A stretch of DNA of 64,000 nt from Algoriphagus sp. TR-M9 (lineage in GTDB: Bacteria > Bacteroidota > Bacteroidia > Cytophagales > Cyclobacteriaceae). Shown here piece after piece: positions 10,527-21,637 of this stretch. Position numbers and translations under genes: made by a program. Location of the stretch: NCBI RefSeq assembly GCF_027594545.1, contig NZ_CP115160.1, forward strand, positions 1,187,001 through 1,251,000, in the 5' to 3' direction. The notes under the pieces were generated by a model. The model saw only the letters and a program-made list of their open reading frames with translations, was not told where the DNA came from and did no database searches. Position 1 is the stretch's first letter. Each line of letters starts with the position of its first letter.

Positions 10527-13500
10527 ATGAAATATATAAAGATAATGATGGTGTGGTGTGTGACGGTGGTTGTATTTCACTCCCAGCTCATGGCACAAAG
10601 CACCCCAAAAATAAACTTAAACCCGGTGGTTCAGACCAGCACTGGAAATACCATACCTGGCGCTATCATCACCAGTGAGGAGGACGAGTATTCTGCGGTG
10701 GCAGACAGTCTAGGAGTAGTGAGGCTGAATGTAACCTTGAATACCTACCTATCGGTGACTGCACCAGGGTATGAAACCAAGCTGATCATGGCTACACCGG
10801 ATTTGGAAAATATTACACTGTATGCCAATCTAGGTGGGCAAGATGTGAAAGTAGCTTTCCAGAATAAGGATAAAAGAGATCTACTCGGAGGGATTTCCTA
10901 TGTGAATATGCCTGAGATCCTGGAAGACAACTATATCACCTACCCATTGGAAAATATGGAGGCCTTCGTAGGTGGCTATAATGGCAATCTTTGGGGCAAT
11001 AGCAGTAGATTAGTCTTAGTGGATGGTATTCCACGTGATGTGGATAGCGTGCACCCTACGGAAATTGCCCAGATTACCTTTCTGAAGGGTGTATCAGCAG
11101 TAGCCTTATATGGCAGTAGAGCTGCCAAAGGAGTGATTTTGATCACGACTAAGCGTGGTGTTGCAAACGACCAAAACATCACGTTGCGTACCAATGCTGG
11201 GGTGCATACCCCAAAGCGATATCCAGAGTATCTTGGCTCCGGTGAGTATATGACGCTTTACAATGAAGCCAGAGCAAACGATGGACTTTCTCCTCTTTTT
11301 TCCGAAAATGATATTTATAATCATTCTGCAGGAGAAAATATCTACCGCTATCCTAATGTGGATTACTACTCTCCGGAATACCTTCAGGAAGCCTATTCGA
11401 AATATGACGGTAACCTGGAAATCTCCGGTGGAAATGAGACAGCAAGGTACTATACCAATGTGGGTTTCATGACAGAAGGTACGGTAATGGACTTTGGTCA
11501 GGCAGCTGAAAATGCCAATGAACGCTTCAATGTGAGAGGTAATATTGACCTGAACCTGAATGATTTCATCTCCGCCAAAGTAGATGCATCAGCTATTTTC
11601 TATAACAGCAAGGGGGTAAATACAGACTATTGGGGAGGTTCCACCACCCTTAGGCCTTACCGTTTTTCTCCTTTGATTCCAATAAACTTCATTGAGGAAA
11701 ATGACCAGGCTTCATGGGATTTGGTACAAACCAGTGATCACGTAATTAATGGGGAATACCTTTTAGGTGGTACACAGCTAGATCAGACCAATCCTATTGC
11801 AGGTATTTATGCAGGTGGATCCAATAAGTTTACCAGTCGTCAGTTTCAGTTCAATGCGGGTGTAGATGCAGACCTTCGAAATGTCCTGGATGGCTTATCC
11901 TTCAGTTCGCTTTTTGGCCTGAATTATAATACCTCCTATACCTTGTCATTCAACAATGAATACGCGGTGTATGAGCCTTCCTGGACCAATTACAATGGTA
12001 TGGACATGATCGAAAGTCTGACCAAATATGGTCAGGATGCCAGTTCACGTACACAAAATATCAACGACAACTGGTTCAGACAGACGGTCTCGTTTTCTGC
12101 TCAATTGAATTATGACAGAAGGTTTAAGGACAAGCACCAGGTGAATGCAATGCTCATCGCAAATGGTTACCAGATCGCCGAATCTTCCATCTATCACAAG
12201 ACCAGCAATGCGAATCTTGGTTTATACTTGGGATATAACTACAAGCAGAAATATTATGCTGAATTCAGCGGAGCATTAGTTCATTCAGCTAAGCTGCCTC
12301 CAAGTAACAGACAGGCATTCTCACCTACTATGACCTTGGGCTGGAGGCTGAGCGAAGAGGCGTTTATGTCCTCATCCTCTGTAGTGGATGATCTAAGAAT
12401 TTCATTCTCTGCGGGGATACTCAATACCGATTTGGATATAGAAGAATTTTATCTCTATGAAGCGATTTATACCGATGAGGGTTCCTGGTATGAGTGGAAA
12501 GACGGCTTGAATAATACCGGTACCGATGTAAGAAGAGGGGAGAACATGAATCTTACTTATCCGAAAAGAGAGGAAATCAGCGTAGAGTTAAACGCATCTC
12601 TTTTTAATAACCTGATCACTGTGAATGGATCTGCTTTCACTAGTAAAATGACAGGACTATTTGTACAAAACAGCATTTTGTACCCGAGCTACTTTGTGAC
12701 AGGCTGGCCTATTTCCTCTTGGATTCCTTACGTGAACTATAACAACGACACCAGAAATGGGGTGGATTTTCAGTTGAACCTGAACAAGCGTCTGGGTGAG
12801 GTGCAGTGGACCTTAGGGGTGTCCGGACTTTACTATGATACCAAGGCTTCCAAAAGATCAGAAAACTTCGAAAACTCTTACCAAAATAGAGAAGGCATGC
12901 CGCTAGATGCTATCTGGGGACTGGAAAGTCTTGGATTCTTCAGTGGAATGGATGAGATCGAAAACTCTCCTACTCAGGCATTTGGCGAAGTGAAACCTGG
13001 AGACATCAAGTACAAAGATCAGAATGGAGATGGAGTGGTAAACGCTCAGGATGAGGTTTATCTGGGTAGAGCAGGATGGTCTGGAGCACCGTTGACTATG
13101 GGCTTGAATCTCTCTGCGAAGTTCAAAAACTTTACCTTCTTCGCTTTGGGAACCATGCGCAGCGGAGCCTATGCGATGAAAAACAACGATTACTTCTGGG
13201 TGAATGCTGACGATAAGTATTCGGCCGAGGTTCGGGGCAGATGGACGGAGGAAACTCAGGGTACTGCCACATTCCCTAGGCTGACTACACTGAACGGCGC
13301 CAATAATTTCCGCAATTCAGACTTTTGGCTGTACAGCACCAATAGATTTGACCTAGCTAAGGTTCAATTGTCTTACTCCTTTCCGAAATCCATATTAGGT
13401 AACGGCTTTATCAAGCAGCTAGGCACCTATATCAGTGGTAGCAACCTGCTGACAGTGTCCCCAAACAGGGAGATTTTGGAGATGAACATAGGTTCTACCC

Positions 13501-13544
13501 CTCAGACCCGTTTCTATAATTTCGGTATCAGAGCACAATTTTAA
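10527..13544 (+). CDS. xusC: SusC/RagA TonB-dependent transporter without STN domain (XusC-like)
   Basis: This second transporter has 1005 residues and a signal peptide ending near LMAQ (residue 24). A short carboxypeptidase-regulatory-like domain follows at about residues 30-110. The plug carries ITFLKGVSAVALYGSRAAKGVI, and a barrel ends in YNFGIRAQF. It is shorter than the first SusC and lacks the STN domain, so it should transport without signalling through FecR. The region where a TonB box is expected (around KVAFQNKDKRDLLGG) is unlike the consensus. It pairs with the SusD gene 11 bases downstream, as in the duplicated XusAB/XusCD arrangement. Confidence 0.92.
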   Translation: MKYIKIMMVWCVTVVVFHSQLMAQSTPKINLNPVVQTSTGNTIPGAIITSEEDEYSAVADSLGVVRLNVTLNTYLSVTAPGYETKLIMATPDLENITLYANLGGQDVKVAFQNKDKRDLLGGISYVNMPEILEDNYITYPLENMEAFVGGYNGNLWGNSSRLVLVDGIPRDVDSVHPTEIAQITFLKGVSAVALYGSRAAKGVILITTKRGVANDQNITLRTNAGVHTPKRYPEYLGSGEYMTLYNEARANDGLSPLFSENDIYNHSAGENIYRYPNVDYYSPEYLQEAYSKYDGNLEISGGNETARYYTNVGFMTEGTVMDFGQAAENANERFNVRGNIDLNLNDFISAKVDASAIFYNSKGVNTDYWGGSTTLRPYRFSPLIPINFIEENDQASWDLVQTSDHVINGEYLLGGTQLDQTNPIAGIYAGGSNKFTSRQFQFNAGVDADLRNVLDGLSFSSLFGLNYNTSYTLSFNNEYAVYEPSWTNYNGMDMIESLTKYGQDASSRTQNINDNWFRQTVSFSAQLNYDRRFKDKHQVNAMLIANGYQIAESSIYHKTSNANLGLYLGYNYKQKYYAEFSGALVHSAKLPPSNRQAFSPTMTLGWRLSEEAFMSSSSVVDDLRISFSAGILNTDLDIEEFYLYEAIYTDEGSWYEWKDGLNNTGTDVRRGENMNLTYPKREEISVELNASLFNNLITVNGSAFTSKMTGLFVQNSILYPSYFVTGWPISSWIPYVNYNNDTRNGVDFQLNLNKRLGEVQWTLGVSGLYYDTKASKRSENFENSYQNREGMPLDAIWGLESLGFFSGMDEIENSPTQAFGEVKPGDIKYKDQNGDGVVNAQDEVYLGRAGWSGAPLTMGLNLSAKFKNFTFFALGTMRSGAYAMKNNDYFWVNADDKYSAEVRGRWTEETQGTATFPRLTTLNGANNFRNSDFWLYSTNRFDLAKVQLSYSFPKSILGNGFIKQLGTYISGSNLLTVSPNREILEMNIGSTPQTRFYNFGIRAQF

Positions 13545-13555
13545 TTCGACCCAAA

Positions 13556-15331
13556 ATGACGAGTATGAAAAATAAACTATGGTTTCTTCTGGTTGGCATC
13601 GTTTGGATGACGACCAGCTGTCAGGATTTGATAGATCCTGCCATTGAAAATATACAAGGAAGGGAAGATATGCTGGAAAGACCTCGCTTGGCGCAGGGAC
13701 TTTTGATCAATGCTTACCTTAGAATTCCTACTAATGGGTGGTCATTCAGCGAAATGGCAACTGACGATGCGGTGAGCAATGAGCCTTCCAATGGCTTTTT
13801 GAACATGGCCACTGGACAATGGGCATCTAATAACAACCCAGTAGCACAATGGACCGGCGCCCAGTCTGCCATTCAGTATCTGAATGTGATGCTAGAGGAT
13901 GTGGACAGCGTGGACTTTGCGGCGGATCCTATCGTAAACGAAATGTTTGTGGACCGATTGAAAGGTGAGTCTTATGGGCTCAGGGCATTGTTTATGTACT
14001 ACCTGCTACAGGCTCATGGAGGTATGGCAGATGGGCAGTTACTGGGAGTCCCTATTTTGGCTGAATCACAAAATGTGGAATCAGAATTCAATTTGCCTAG
14101 AAATACCTTTGAGGAATGTATGGCTCAGCTCTATGCCGATGCAGAGCGGGCTTTGGATTTACTTCCAATGGATTTGGGAAATATTACTGATCCTTATTTG
14201 ATCCCAAGTAAATATGCAGATCAGGGTGCCGAGACTGGCCAATACAACCGGGTGTTTGGTGATGATGCGATACAGTTGGTATCTGGCAGAATTGTCCGTG
14301 CAGTAATGGCTCAAGCTGCGCTTCTCGCGGCCAGTCCGGCATTTAATCCCAATGGGGATGTTCAGAAGTGGCAAGCGGCAGCAGACCATGCAGCCTCCAT
14401 TCTTAACACCATAGGAGGAGTCAGTGGACTGGCTCCAAATGGAGTTACCTGGTTTACCAATACAGATGAACTGAACTCTCTGGGTGGAGGAGTAAACCCA
14501 GCCGAGATACTGTGGAGGACTTCCATTGGTCCTAGTAATAATCTGGAAACAGATAATTATCCTCCTACGCTTTTCGGAAATGGATTGATCAATCCTACTC
14601 AGAATTTTGTGGATGCTTTTCCTATGGCCAACGGCTATCCGGTGAACTCACCAGAAAGTGGATACGATCCCCAAAATCCTTATGCAGGACGGGATCCTCG
14701 CTTGAATCATTTTGTGGTAGTAAATGGAAGCACCGCAGGTCCAAATAATAGCGTGATCACCACTGCTGCTGATGGAGGTACCAACGATGCACTCAACAGG
14801 GTAGAGACATCCACCAGAACCGGATACTACCTGCGGAAATTACTCCGTCAAGATGTAAACCTAAACCCCAATTCTACTAATCAGCAGGTGCATGTGAAGC
14901 CAAGAATCAGGTACACTGAGATTTTCCTGATCTATGCTGAAGCAGCCAATGAGGCCTATGGCCCCACCGGAACCGGAGCTGCGGGATACTCTGCTTACGA
15001 TGTGATCAAAGCCATCCGTCAGCGGGCCGGTATAGGCCTAGAAAATGGGGATCCATATCTAGAATCTGTGAAAAGCGATCAAGCTGCCATGCGCCAACTT
15101 ATCAGAAATGAGCGCAGGCTGGAGTTGAGTTTTGAAGGGTTTAGATTCTGGGATCTGAGAAGATGGGATGCTGATCTCACCGAAACTGCCGAGGGGATTT
15201 ACATTGAAGAAGGTGAGCATGAGGTGACCGATGTTGAAAACAGAGTGTACAGTGATTACATGATTTATGGACCTGTACCTTATAGTGAAACCCTGAAATT
15301 CTCTGAACTCAAGCAAAATACCGGATGGTAA
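13556..15331 (+). CDS. xusD: SusD/RagB surface glycan-binding lipoprotein (XusD-like)
   Basis: The 591-residue lipoprotein has its lipobox at WMTTSC (Cys22) followed by QD. Residue 4 is also methionine, so translation could begin at 13565. The SusD fold is recognisable from LKGESYGLRALFMYYLLQAHGG, AQAALLAASPAF, IFLIYAEAANEA and the C-terminal RNERRLELSFEGFRFWDLRRW block. It lies 11 bases after its transporter. Sequence similarity to the first SusD is limited to fold motifs, so the two pairs probably take different xylan fragments or chain decorations, which is inference. Confidence 0.92.
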   Translation: MTSMKNKLWFLLVGIVWMTTSCQDLIDPAIENIQGREDMLERPRLAQGLLINAYLRIPTNGWSFSEMATDDAVSNEPSNGFLNMATGQWASNNNPVAQWTGAQSAIQYLNVMLEDVDSVDFAADPIVNEMFVDRLKGESYGLRALFMYYLLQAHGGMADGQLLGVPILAESQNVESEFNLPRNTFEECMAQLYADAERALDLLPMDLGNITDPYLIPSKYADQGAETGQYNRVFGDDAIQLVSGRIVRAVMAQAALLAASPAFNPNGDVQKWQAAADHAASILNTIGGVSGLAPNGVTWFTNTDELNSLGGGVNPAEILWRTSIGPSNNLETDNYPPTLFGNGLINPTQNFVDAFPMANGYPVNSPESGYDPQNPYAGRDPRLNHFVVVNGSTAGPNNSVITTAADGGTNDALNRVETSTRTGYYLRKLLRQDVNLNPNSTNQQVHVKPRIRYTEIFLIYAEAANEAYGPTGTGAAGYSAYDVIKAIRQRAGIGLENGDPYLESVKSDQAAMRQLIRNERRLELSFEGFRFWDLRRWDADLTETAEGIYIEEGEHEVTDVENRVYSDYMIYGPVPYSETLKFSELKQNTGW

Positions 15332-15386
15332 CCCTGACAGAAATGCTTACTCAGGTGAACAGTATTATACCTAATCGCACAGCACT

Positions 15387-16421
15387 ATGAAAAATACTTC
15401 TTATATAATTTTGGCACTCTGTCTATTTCTGGCTTCATGTAAAAATGAAGATTGGGAGTTTCCTGATTTTGATTATCAGACAGTCTACTTTGCCTACCAG
15501 TACCCCGTGAGAACACTTACGCTAGGGGATGATATATTCGATACCTCCATGGACAATGAAGGTAAATTCAAAATTGTAGCTACCACTGGAGGGGTGTATT
15601 CCTCACCTCAAGATGTGCATCTGGACGTGGTAGTGGATGAAAGTCTCACTGAAGGATTGATGTTTGACTCTGATGGCAATATGGTGGAGCCACTTCCATC
15701 AGAATATTATCAACTGACAGCTCAGACTATCACCATCCCGAAAGGTGAAGTGACAGGAGGAGTGGAGATCCAGCTTAACAGTGGGTTCTTCAATGATCCA
15801 AAGGCCATCAAAAACGCTTATGTTTTGCCCTTGAGAATCACTCAGATCAGCAATGCTGATTCCATTCTCTCAGGAGTGCCACAAGTAGAAAATCCACAAC
15901 GGAACAATCCAAACAACTGGGCAGTGCAGCCCAAGGACTTTGTGCTATATGCACTGAAATATGTCAATCCTTACCATGGCAACTACCTCAGAAGAGGGCA
16001 GGATGTTATCAAGGGGACTGAAGGCAATACCAGTCTGGATCAGACAGTGACCAGACACATGGAATTTGTGGTGGATGATGAGGTGAATTCCTTGCATACC
16101 CGATCACTGAATGAGGTGGAGTTTCCGCTTTCTTTTCCCGGTGTAGACGGGGAAAATATCACAGCAGATTTGCTGTTGACCTTTGATGAGGACGGGAACT
16201 GTACTGTTTCTCCTTTAGGAAATGGATATACTGCTACAGGCACCGGTAAGTTTGTCTCCAAAGGAGAAAAGAACAGCTGGGGCAATCAGGACAGAGATGT
16301 ACTTTACCTGGATTATCAAATCAACCTTCAGGAGATGCAAATCGAAACCATGGATACTCTAGTGGTCAGAGATCGCGGAGTAGGCTTCGAGACCTTCACC
16401 CCAGTGAATTCTAACAACTAA
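15387..16421 (+). CDS. xusE: XusE-like surface glycan-binding lipoprotein
   Basis: The protein has 344 residues with a lipobox at LFLASC (Cys18) followed by KNED, the acidic pattern that sends Bacteroidota lipoproteins to the cell surface. The N-terminal part (about residues 25-170) resembles DUF1735-type beta domains found in many glycan loci, followed by a C-terminal domain ending in GVGFETF. No catalytic motif is visible. In the conserved xylan core, a protein of this kind stands between the second SusD and the GH10 gene and acts as an extra surface glycan-binding protein. The name rests on synteny, because this family diverges fast. Confidence 0.75.
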   Translation: MKNTSYIILALCLFLASCKNEDWEFPDFDYQTVYFAYQYPVRTLTLGDDIFDTSMDNEGKFKIVATTGGVYSSPQDVHLDVVVDESLTEGLMFDSDGNMVEPLPSEYYQLTAQTITIPKGEVTGGVEIQLNSGFFNDPKAIKNAYVLPLRITQISNADSILSGVPQVENPQRNNPNNWAVQPKDFVLYALKYVNPYHGNYLRRGQDVIKGTEGNTSLDQTVTRHMEFVVDDEVNSLHTRSLNEVEFPLSFPGVDGENITADLLLTFDEDGNCTVSPLGNGYTATGTGKFVSKGEKNSWGNQDRDVLYLDYQINLQEMQIETMDTLVVRDRGVGFETFTPVNSNN

Positions 16422-16435
16422 AAAAACGCCACAAA

Positions 16436-18577
16436 ATGATGAAACAAGTATATGTCAAATATTTAAGCGTTTTAGCTATTTCTATAGGATTCAGTTCCTG
16501 TGTGGAATACACGGAGACAGATGATTTTCAAGTAGAAAAACCCGAAGAAATAGCCGCTCAGGAAGCATTGAATGCCTACGGGGTCCTCCCTAGCTACGTT
16601 GATACCATTGCCTATCCGAACTTTAAGTTGGGAGGGGCAATAGACATGAACCAATACAACAGCAGGGGAGTAATGTACCGTCTGATCAATAGCAACTTCA
16701 ATGAAGTTACAGCCGGATATGGCATGAAGCATGGAGCCATAGTACAGTCCAACGGAAGCATGGACTTCTCGAATGTAACCGCTACCATAGAAGCAGCGCA
16801 GGCTGCCGGAACTAGCATTTTTGGACATACTTTGATCTGGCATGCCAATCAAAATGCGACTTACCTCAATAGCCTACTTGAGCCGCTAATCGTGACCTCT
16901 CCGCCTTTTAATAATGATTTGGACTTATCCGCTCCTATGGGTGGATCCTTAGCGGGATGGATGACCACCGGTGATGTGATGATAGGAGCAGGCGAAGGAA
17001 TGGGTGAGGGGACAGATGCTTTTGTGCTCACTTCCGGCTCGGGTACTGAGCCAGAAAGTGTACAATTGACTACTCCTTCTATTCCAGTGATTCCAGGCAA
17101 AGAATATGAAGTGATAGTCTATGTCAAGTCGGATGTTCCCGGACAGGGAGGGATTACTTTCGAAGGATTGAGCGATAACGCTCCAGCTATTGACTGGATG
17201 AATACAGGAGTAGATAGCACAGCTTTTGGAACCAGTATTTCTTGGCAGGAAATCAGGTTCCGAGTAAGTGATTTTGAAGGAGATTCCTTCAAGATGAACT
17301 TCAATTTTGGATACATGCCTTCCACCTCTTACAGCATTGATATCAATAACCTGTACGTCTATGATGTGGATGGAGATCCTATTATTAGTAACCTGATCGC
17401 CGATGGGGATTTCGAAAATGGTACCGGCTGGGGAGGCTGGGGCAATGGCTCTTCCCGTGGTGTGACTGAAGATGGGATGGGTTTTGGTGGTACTGGCAAA
17501 GCTTTCTACGTGACCAATCCATCTATAACTGGTGGCTTTTGGGAAGTGCAGACTGCATACGACTTGGCAGAACCTGTGGAGAACGGTCAGGAGTACAAGT
17601 TGTCATTCTGGGTGAAAGGGGATGCAGAGGGCATCATTAGACCAGAACTACAAAGTCCCAACTATTCTTCCAATGGATTTGGGCAGGTCAGCGTGACCAC
17701 AGAATGGAAACAAGTAGAGTTAAGTACCCTGGTGACTGCCGATGACAGGCAGAGATTTGTGATTTCCTATGGGGAATTTGCAGGGACAGTTTATCTAGAC
17801 AATGTAGTCCTCAGTCCAGCAGAAGCTACGGGCGGTTCCACTACCTTGGTGCCCAAAACAGAAGATGAGAAATATTCTATAGTCTCAGGCGAGTTTGAGC
17901 GCTGGATGGAAGGTATGCTTTCTACTTCTAAGGATTACATCAAAGCATGGGATGTGGTGAATGAGCCTATGGATGATGCCAACCCTTCAGAGATCAAAAC
18001 CGGAATTGGCAATCCAGATATTCCATCAGATCATTTCTACTGGCAGGATTATTTAGGAAAAGACTATGCGGTTCGCGCATTTGAATTGGCAGAACAATAT
18101 GGTAATCCGGATGATATCTTATTTGTCAATGATTATAACCTGGAATATAGCCTGGAAAAATGCCAAGGACTCATTGATTATGTCAATTACATAGAAAGTA
18201 AAGGCGTGACTGTGGATGGTATTGGTACCCAGATGCATATCAGCTTAGATTCGGATAAGGACAAGATCGTCTCTATGTTTCAAATGCTGGCCGCAACAGG
18301 CAAGTTGATTAAGGTTTCCGAACTGGATATCAGAGTGAATTCGAGCAATCCTACCCCTGAGGCGCTGCAGCTACAGCGGGAAATGTACAAATTCGTCGCG
18401 GATATGTACACCGAACATATTCCTGCTGCCCAACGCTATGGTATTACCATTTGGGGAGTTACTGACAGTCCTGAAAATGCCAATTGGCTTCCGGGTGAGA
18501 AGCAGGGACTTTGGGATATCAACCTCAACCGTAAACCTGCTTATGCTGGTTTTGCGGAAGGACTTGAAGGCATGTAA
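16436..18577 (+). CDS. Surface GH10 endo-xylanase with inserted carbohydrate-binding modules (Xyn10C-like)
   Basis: This 713-residue lipoprotein (lipobox GFSSC, Cys22) is a GH10 endo-beta-1,4-xylanase whose barrel is split. The N-terminal barrel part (about 45-145) includes the FGHTLIWH strand. Two CBM4/22-like beta-sandwich modules follow, at about 150-310 and 318-465 (LIADGDFENGTGWGGWG). The barrel resumes at about 475 with WDVVNEP (acid/base E510), GIGTQMHI and VSELDIRV (nucleophile E629). A GH10 with CBMs inserted in the catalytic barrel is the hallmark of the Xyn10C/BACOVA_04390 type. It starts 14 bases after xusE and ends the operon at a strong terminator. It should cut xylan at the cell surface for the SusCD pairs. 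Confidence 0.93.
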   Translation: MMKQVYVKYLSVLAISIGFSSCVEYTETDDFQVEKPEEIAAQEALNAYGVLPSYVDTIAYPNFKLGGAIDMNQYNSRGVMYRLINSNFNEVTAGYGMKHGAIVQSNGSMDFSNVTATIEAAQAAGTSIFGHTLIWHANQNATYLNSLLEPLIVTSPPFNNDLDLSAPMGGSLAGWMTTGDVMIGAGEGMGEGTDAFVLTSGSGTEPESVQLTTPSIPVIPGKEYEVIVYVKSDVPGQGGITFEGLSDNAPAIDWMNTGVDSTAFGTSISWQEIRFRVSDFEGDSFKMNFNFGYMPSTSYSIDINNLYVYDVDGDPIISNLIADGDFENGTGWGGWGNGSSRGVTEDGMGFGGTGKAFYVTNPSITGGFWEVQTAYDLAEPVENGQEYKLSFWVKGDAEGIIRPELQSPNYSSNGFGQVSVTTEWKQVELSTLVTADDRQRFVISYGEFAGTVYLDNVVLSPAEATGGSTTLVPKTEDEKYSIVSGEFERWMEGMLSTSKDYIKAWDVVNEPMDDANPSEIKTGIGNPDIPSDHFYWQDYLGKDYAVRAFELAEQYGNPDDILFVNDYNLEYSLEKCQGLIDYVNYIESKGVTVDGIGTQMHISLDSDKDKIVSMFQMLAATGKLIKVSELDIRVNSSNPTPEALQLQREMYKFVADMYTEHIPAAQRYGITIWGVTDSPENANWLPGEKQGLWDINLNRKPAYAGFAEGLEGM

Positions 18578-18589
18578 AAAAACCATTTT

Positions 18590-18638
18590 AACCTATGCAC
18601 CAAAGGCTGGAAAGCTCCGGTGCGTAGGTTTTTTATTT
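18590..18638 (+). terminator. Rho-independent terminator of the xus operon
   Basis: A 12-bp stem (AACCTATGCACC at 18590-18601 with GGTGCGTAGGTT at 18619-18630, one G-U pair) has a 17-base loop and is followed by TTTT and ATTTT. It begins 12 bases after the GH10 stop codon, so it closes the SusC-to-GH10 transcription unit. Confidence 0.85.
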
Positions 18639-18776
18639 TGCGAGAAGGATTTTTGTAACCCGATCTATTTATCCTTTATCCATTATTTACCATGGATCAA
18701 TTTTAACGGTAGGTTCTTTTGTTTAAATTATTGATTTTTAAGGAACTATCTATTTTTACTTTTAACCAAAGATGAA

Positions 18777-19319
18777 ATGAAGCATGATCTGGAAGACCTA
18801 GTGCAGTTAGATGAGCTGTTGAAAAAAGGTGTAATCTCCCAAGATGAATTTGAAAAAGCGAAGAAAAAAATATTAGGCAGTGGGAGCTTTGGGGTAGGCA
18901 ATAACTTACTCGGTTTGAATGAGAACACCTATTGCTTTTTGATCCATATAGCTATGCTTTTAGGATTTGTTCATGTGATTTTGGGACTGATTGTACCGGT
19001 AGTGCTTTGGTCACTTAACAGAGAGCAAAATAGGACCATAGATATGCATGGAAAAAATGTAATCAATTGGATTTTGAGCCTGATGATTTATATGGGTATT
19101 TGCCTAATTATGGTTTTTCCGCTAAGCAATTTGATGAATATTTCATACAATTTTTCTATTGATATTAGCGCTTTACCTAGCTTGTTTTCAGGTTTTTTGC
19201 CTATTTCTATTCTTATGTTTTTAAACCTGGTTTTCATATTAATAGCCAGTCTGAAAGCCAGCGTAGGAAAATTTTGGAGGTATCCTCTGGCTATTCGTTT
19301 TTTTAAACTTTCACAGTAA
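18777..19319 (+). CDS. DUF4870-like membrane protein with N-terminal SHOCT-like motif
   Basis: The 180-residue protein begins with a short charged helix pair (DLVQLDELLKKGVISQDEFEKAKKKIL), a SHOCT-like oligomerisation motif. About three hydrophobic segments of the DUF4870 (Tic20-like) type follow (FLIHIAMLLGFVHVILGLIVPVVLW, NWILSLMIYMGICLIMVF, LPISILMFLNLVFILIA). The conserved NREQNRTIDMHGKNVINW stretch supports the family. The function is unknown. It stands between two blocks of xylan genes, after a terminator, and nothing in its sequence connects it with glycans. Confidence 0.75.
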   Translation: MKHDLEDLVQLDELLKKGVISQDEFEKAKKKILGSGSFGVGNNLLGLNENTYCFLIHIAMLLGFVHVILGLIVPVVLWSLNREQNRTIDMHGKNVINWILSLMIYMGICLIMVFPLSNLMNISYNFSIDISALPSLFSGFLPISILMFLNLVFILIASLKASVGKFWRYPLAIRFFKLSQ

Positions 19320-19349
19320 CCCTTAATCAATGACCTTAAACCTATTTAA

Positions 19350-20477
<1,128 letters not shown>

Positions 20478-20524
20478 CCCGATGGCTACTGTAAATATCA
20501 ATCACTAACAGAACCTATTTAACC

Positions 20525-21637
20525 ATGATACTCAAAAAATCCATTCCTTTTGTTTTGCTGAGCTTTCTATTTGCTGCGCAAAGCCCAAAGCAGGAGAGCT
20601 TAAAAGCTATTTTCGCAGATAGCTACCACATAGGCGTAGCGCTGAATGCCTGGCAGGTAAACAGCACAGATGCCAAGGTAAATGCAGTCATACAGGAAAA
20701 TTTTAACAGCCTTAGTCCTGAAAATGGCCTGAAATGGGAGCGGGTACATCCTGAACCTGAGCAATATAATTTTGACTTTGGAGATCAATATGTGGCATTG
20801 GGAGAAAAGATGGACGCTTTCACCATAGGTCACTGCCTGGTTTGGCATCAGCAGACTCCTCGCTGGGTTTTTCAAGGTGAAGACAATGCGCCTAAATCCA
20901 AAGAAGCACTGCTCGCCACCATGGAGGAGCATATTGAGGCAGTGGCTGGTAGGTATAAAGGCAAAATTCAGGGTTGGGATGTAGTGAATGAGGCATTTAA
21001 TGAGGACGGTTCATTTCGTCAGTCAGCTTGGTTCAAGATTGCAGGCAAGGACTTCATGAAAGCAGCTTTCCGCAAGGCGCAGGAAGTAGATCCAGAGGCA
21101 GAGTTGTATTACAATGACTATAATGTGTGGAGAGCTTCTAAGCGAAAAGGCATCTTAGATTTTGCTAAGGAGATGGTGGCTGAAGGAATAAAAGTAGATG
21201 CCATAGGTATGCAAGGCCATTATCAGCTTGAGACGCCTACTTTGGAAGAGATAGAGCAGGGAATCATTGATATTCATGAGGCAGGATTTAAAGTGATGAT
21301 CACGGAATTGGATGTGGATGTACTGCCTAGACCCAGAAGAGCAGAGGGAGCGGATTTGAATATGAATTTTGCAAATTCGGATGAGTATAATCCATACAAG
21401 GATGGTATCACCCCAGAAGCAGAGGCCAAACTAGCGGAGCGCTACGCTGCCATTTTCAAAATTTATGAAAAGCACAAAGACAAAATCACCAGAGTTACAT
21501 TCTGGGGATTGGGTGATAGAAACAGCTGGTTGAATAATTTCCCGGTCCGGGGTAGAACGAATTACCCGCTGCTTTTTGATAGAAACCTAGATCCCAAAAC
21601 CGAAGTAATCGCAAAAATAGCCAGTGTGGTGGAGTAG
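20525..21637 (+). CDS. Secreted GH10 endo-beta-1,4-xylanase
   Basis: This is a compact single-domain GH10 enzyme of 370 residues with a short N-terminal signal (residues 1-20). Family signatures are complete: TIGHCLVWHQQTPRW, GWDVVNEAFNEDG with acid/base E156, DAIGMQGHY, MITELDVDVLP with nucleophile E261, and FWGLGDRNSWL. No lipobox cysteine is present, so it is probably periplasmic and complements the surface GH10 by shortening imported xylo-oligosaccharides. It is co-directional with the CBM48-CE1 esterase gene and likely co-transcribed with it. Confidence 0.95.
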   Translation: MILKKSIPFVLLSFLFAAQSPKQESLKAIFADSYHIGVALNAWQVNSTDAKVNAVIQENFNSLSPENGLKWERVHPEPEQYNFDFGDQYVALGEKMDAFTIGHCLVWHQQTPRWVFQGEDNAPKSKEALLATMEEHIEAVAGRYKGKIQGWDVVNEAFNEDGSFRQSAWFKIAGKDFMKAAFRKAQEVDPEAELYYNDYNVWRASKRKGILDFAKEMVAEGIKVDAIGMQGHYQLETPTLEEIEQGIIDIHEAGFKVMITELDVDVLPRPRRAEGADLNMNFANSDEYNPYKDGITPEAEAKLAERYAAIFKIYEKHKDKITRVTFWGLGDRNSWLNNFPVRGRTNYPLLFDRNLDPKTEVIAKIASVVE

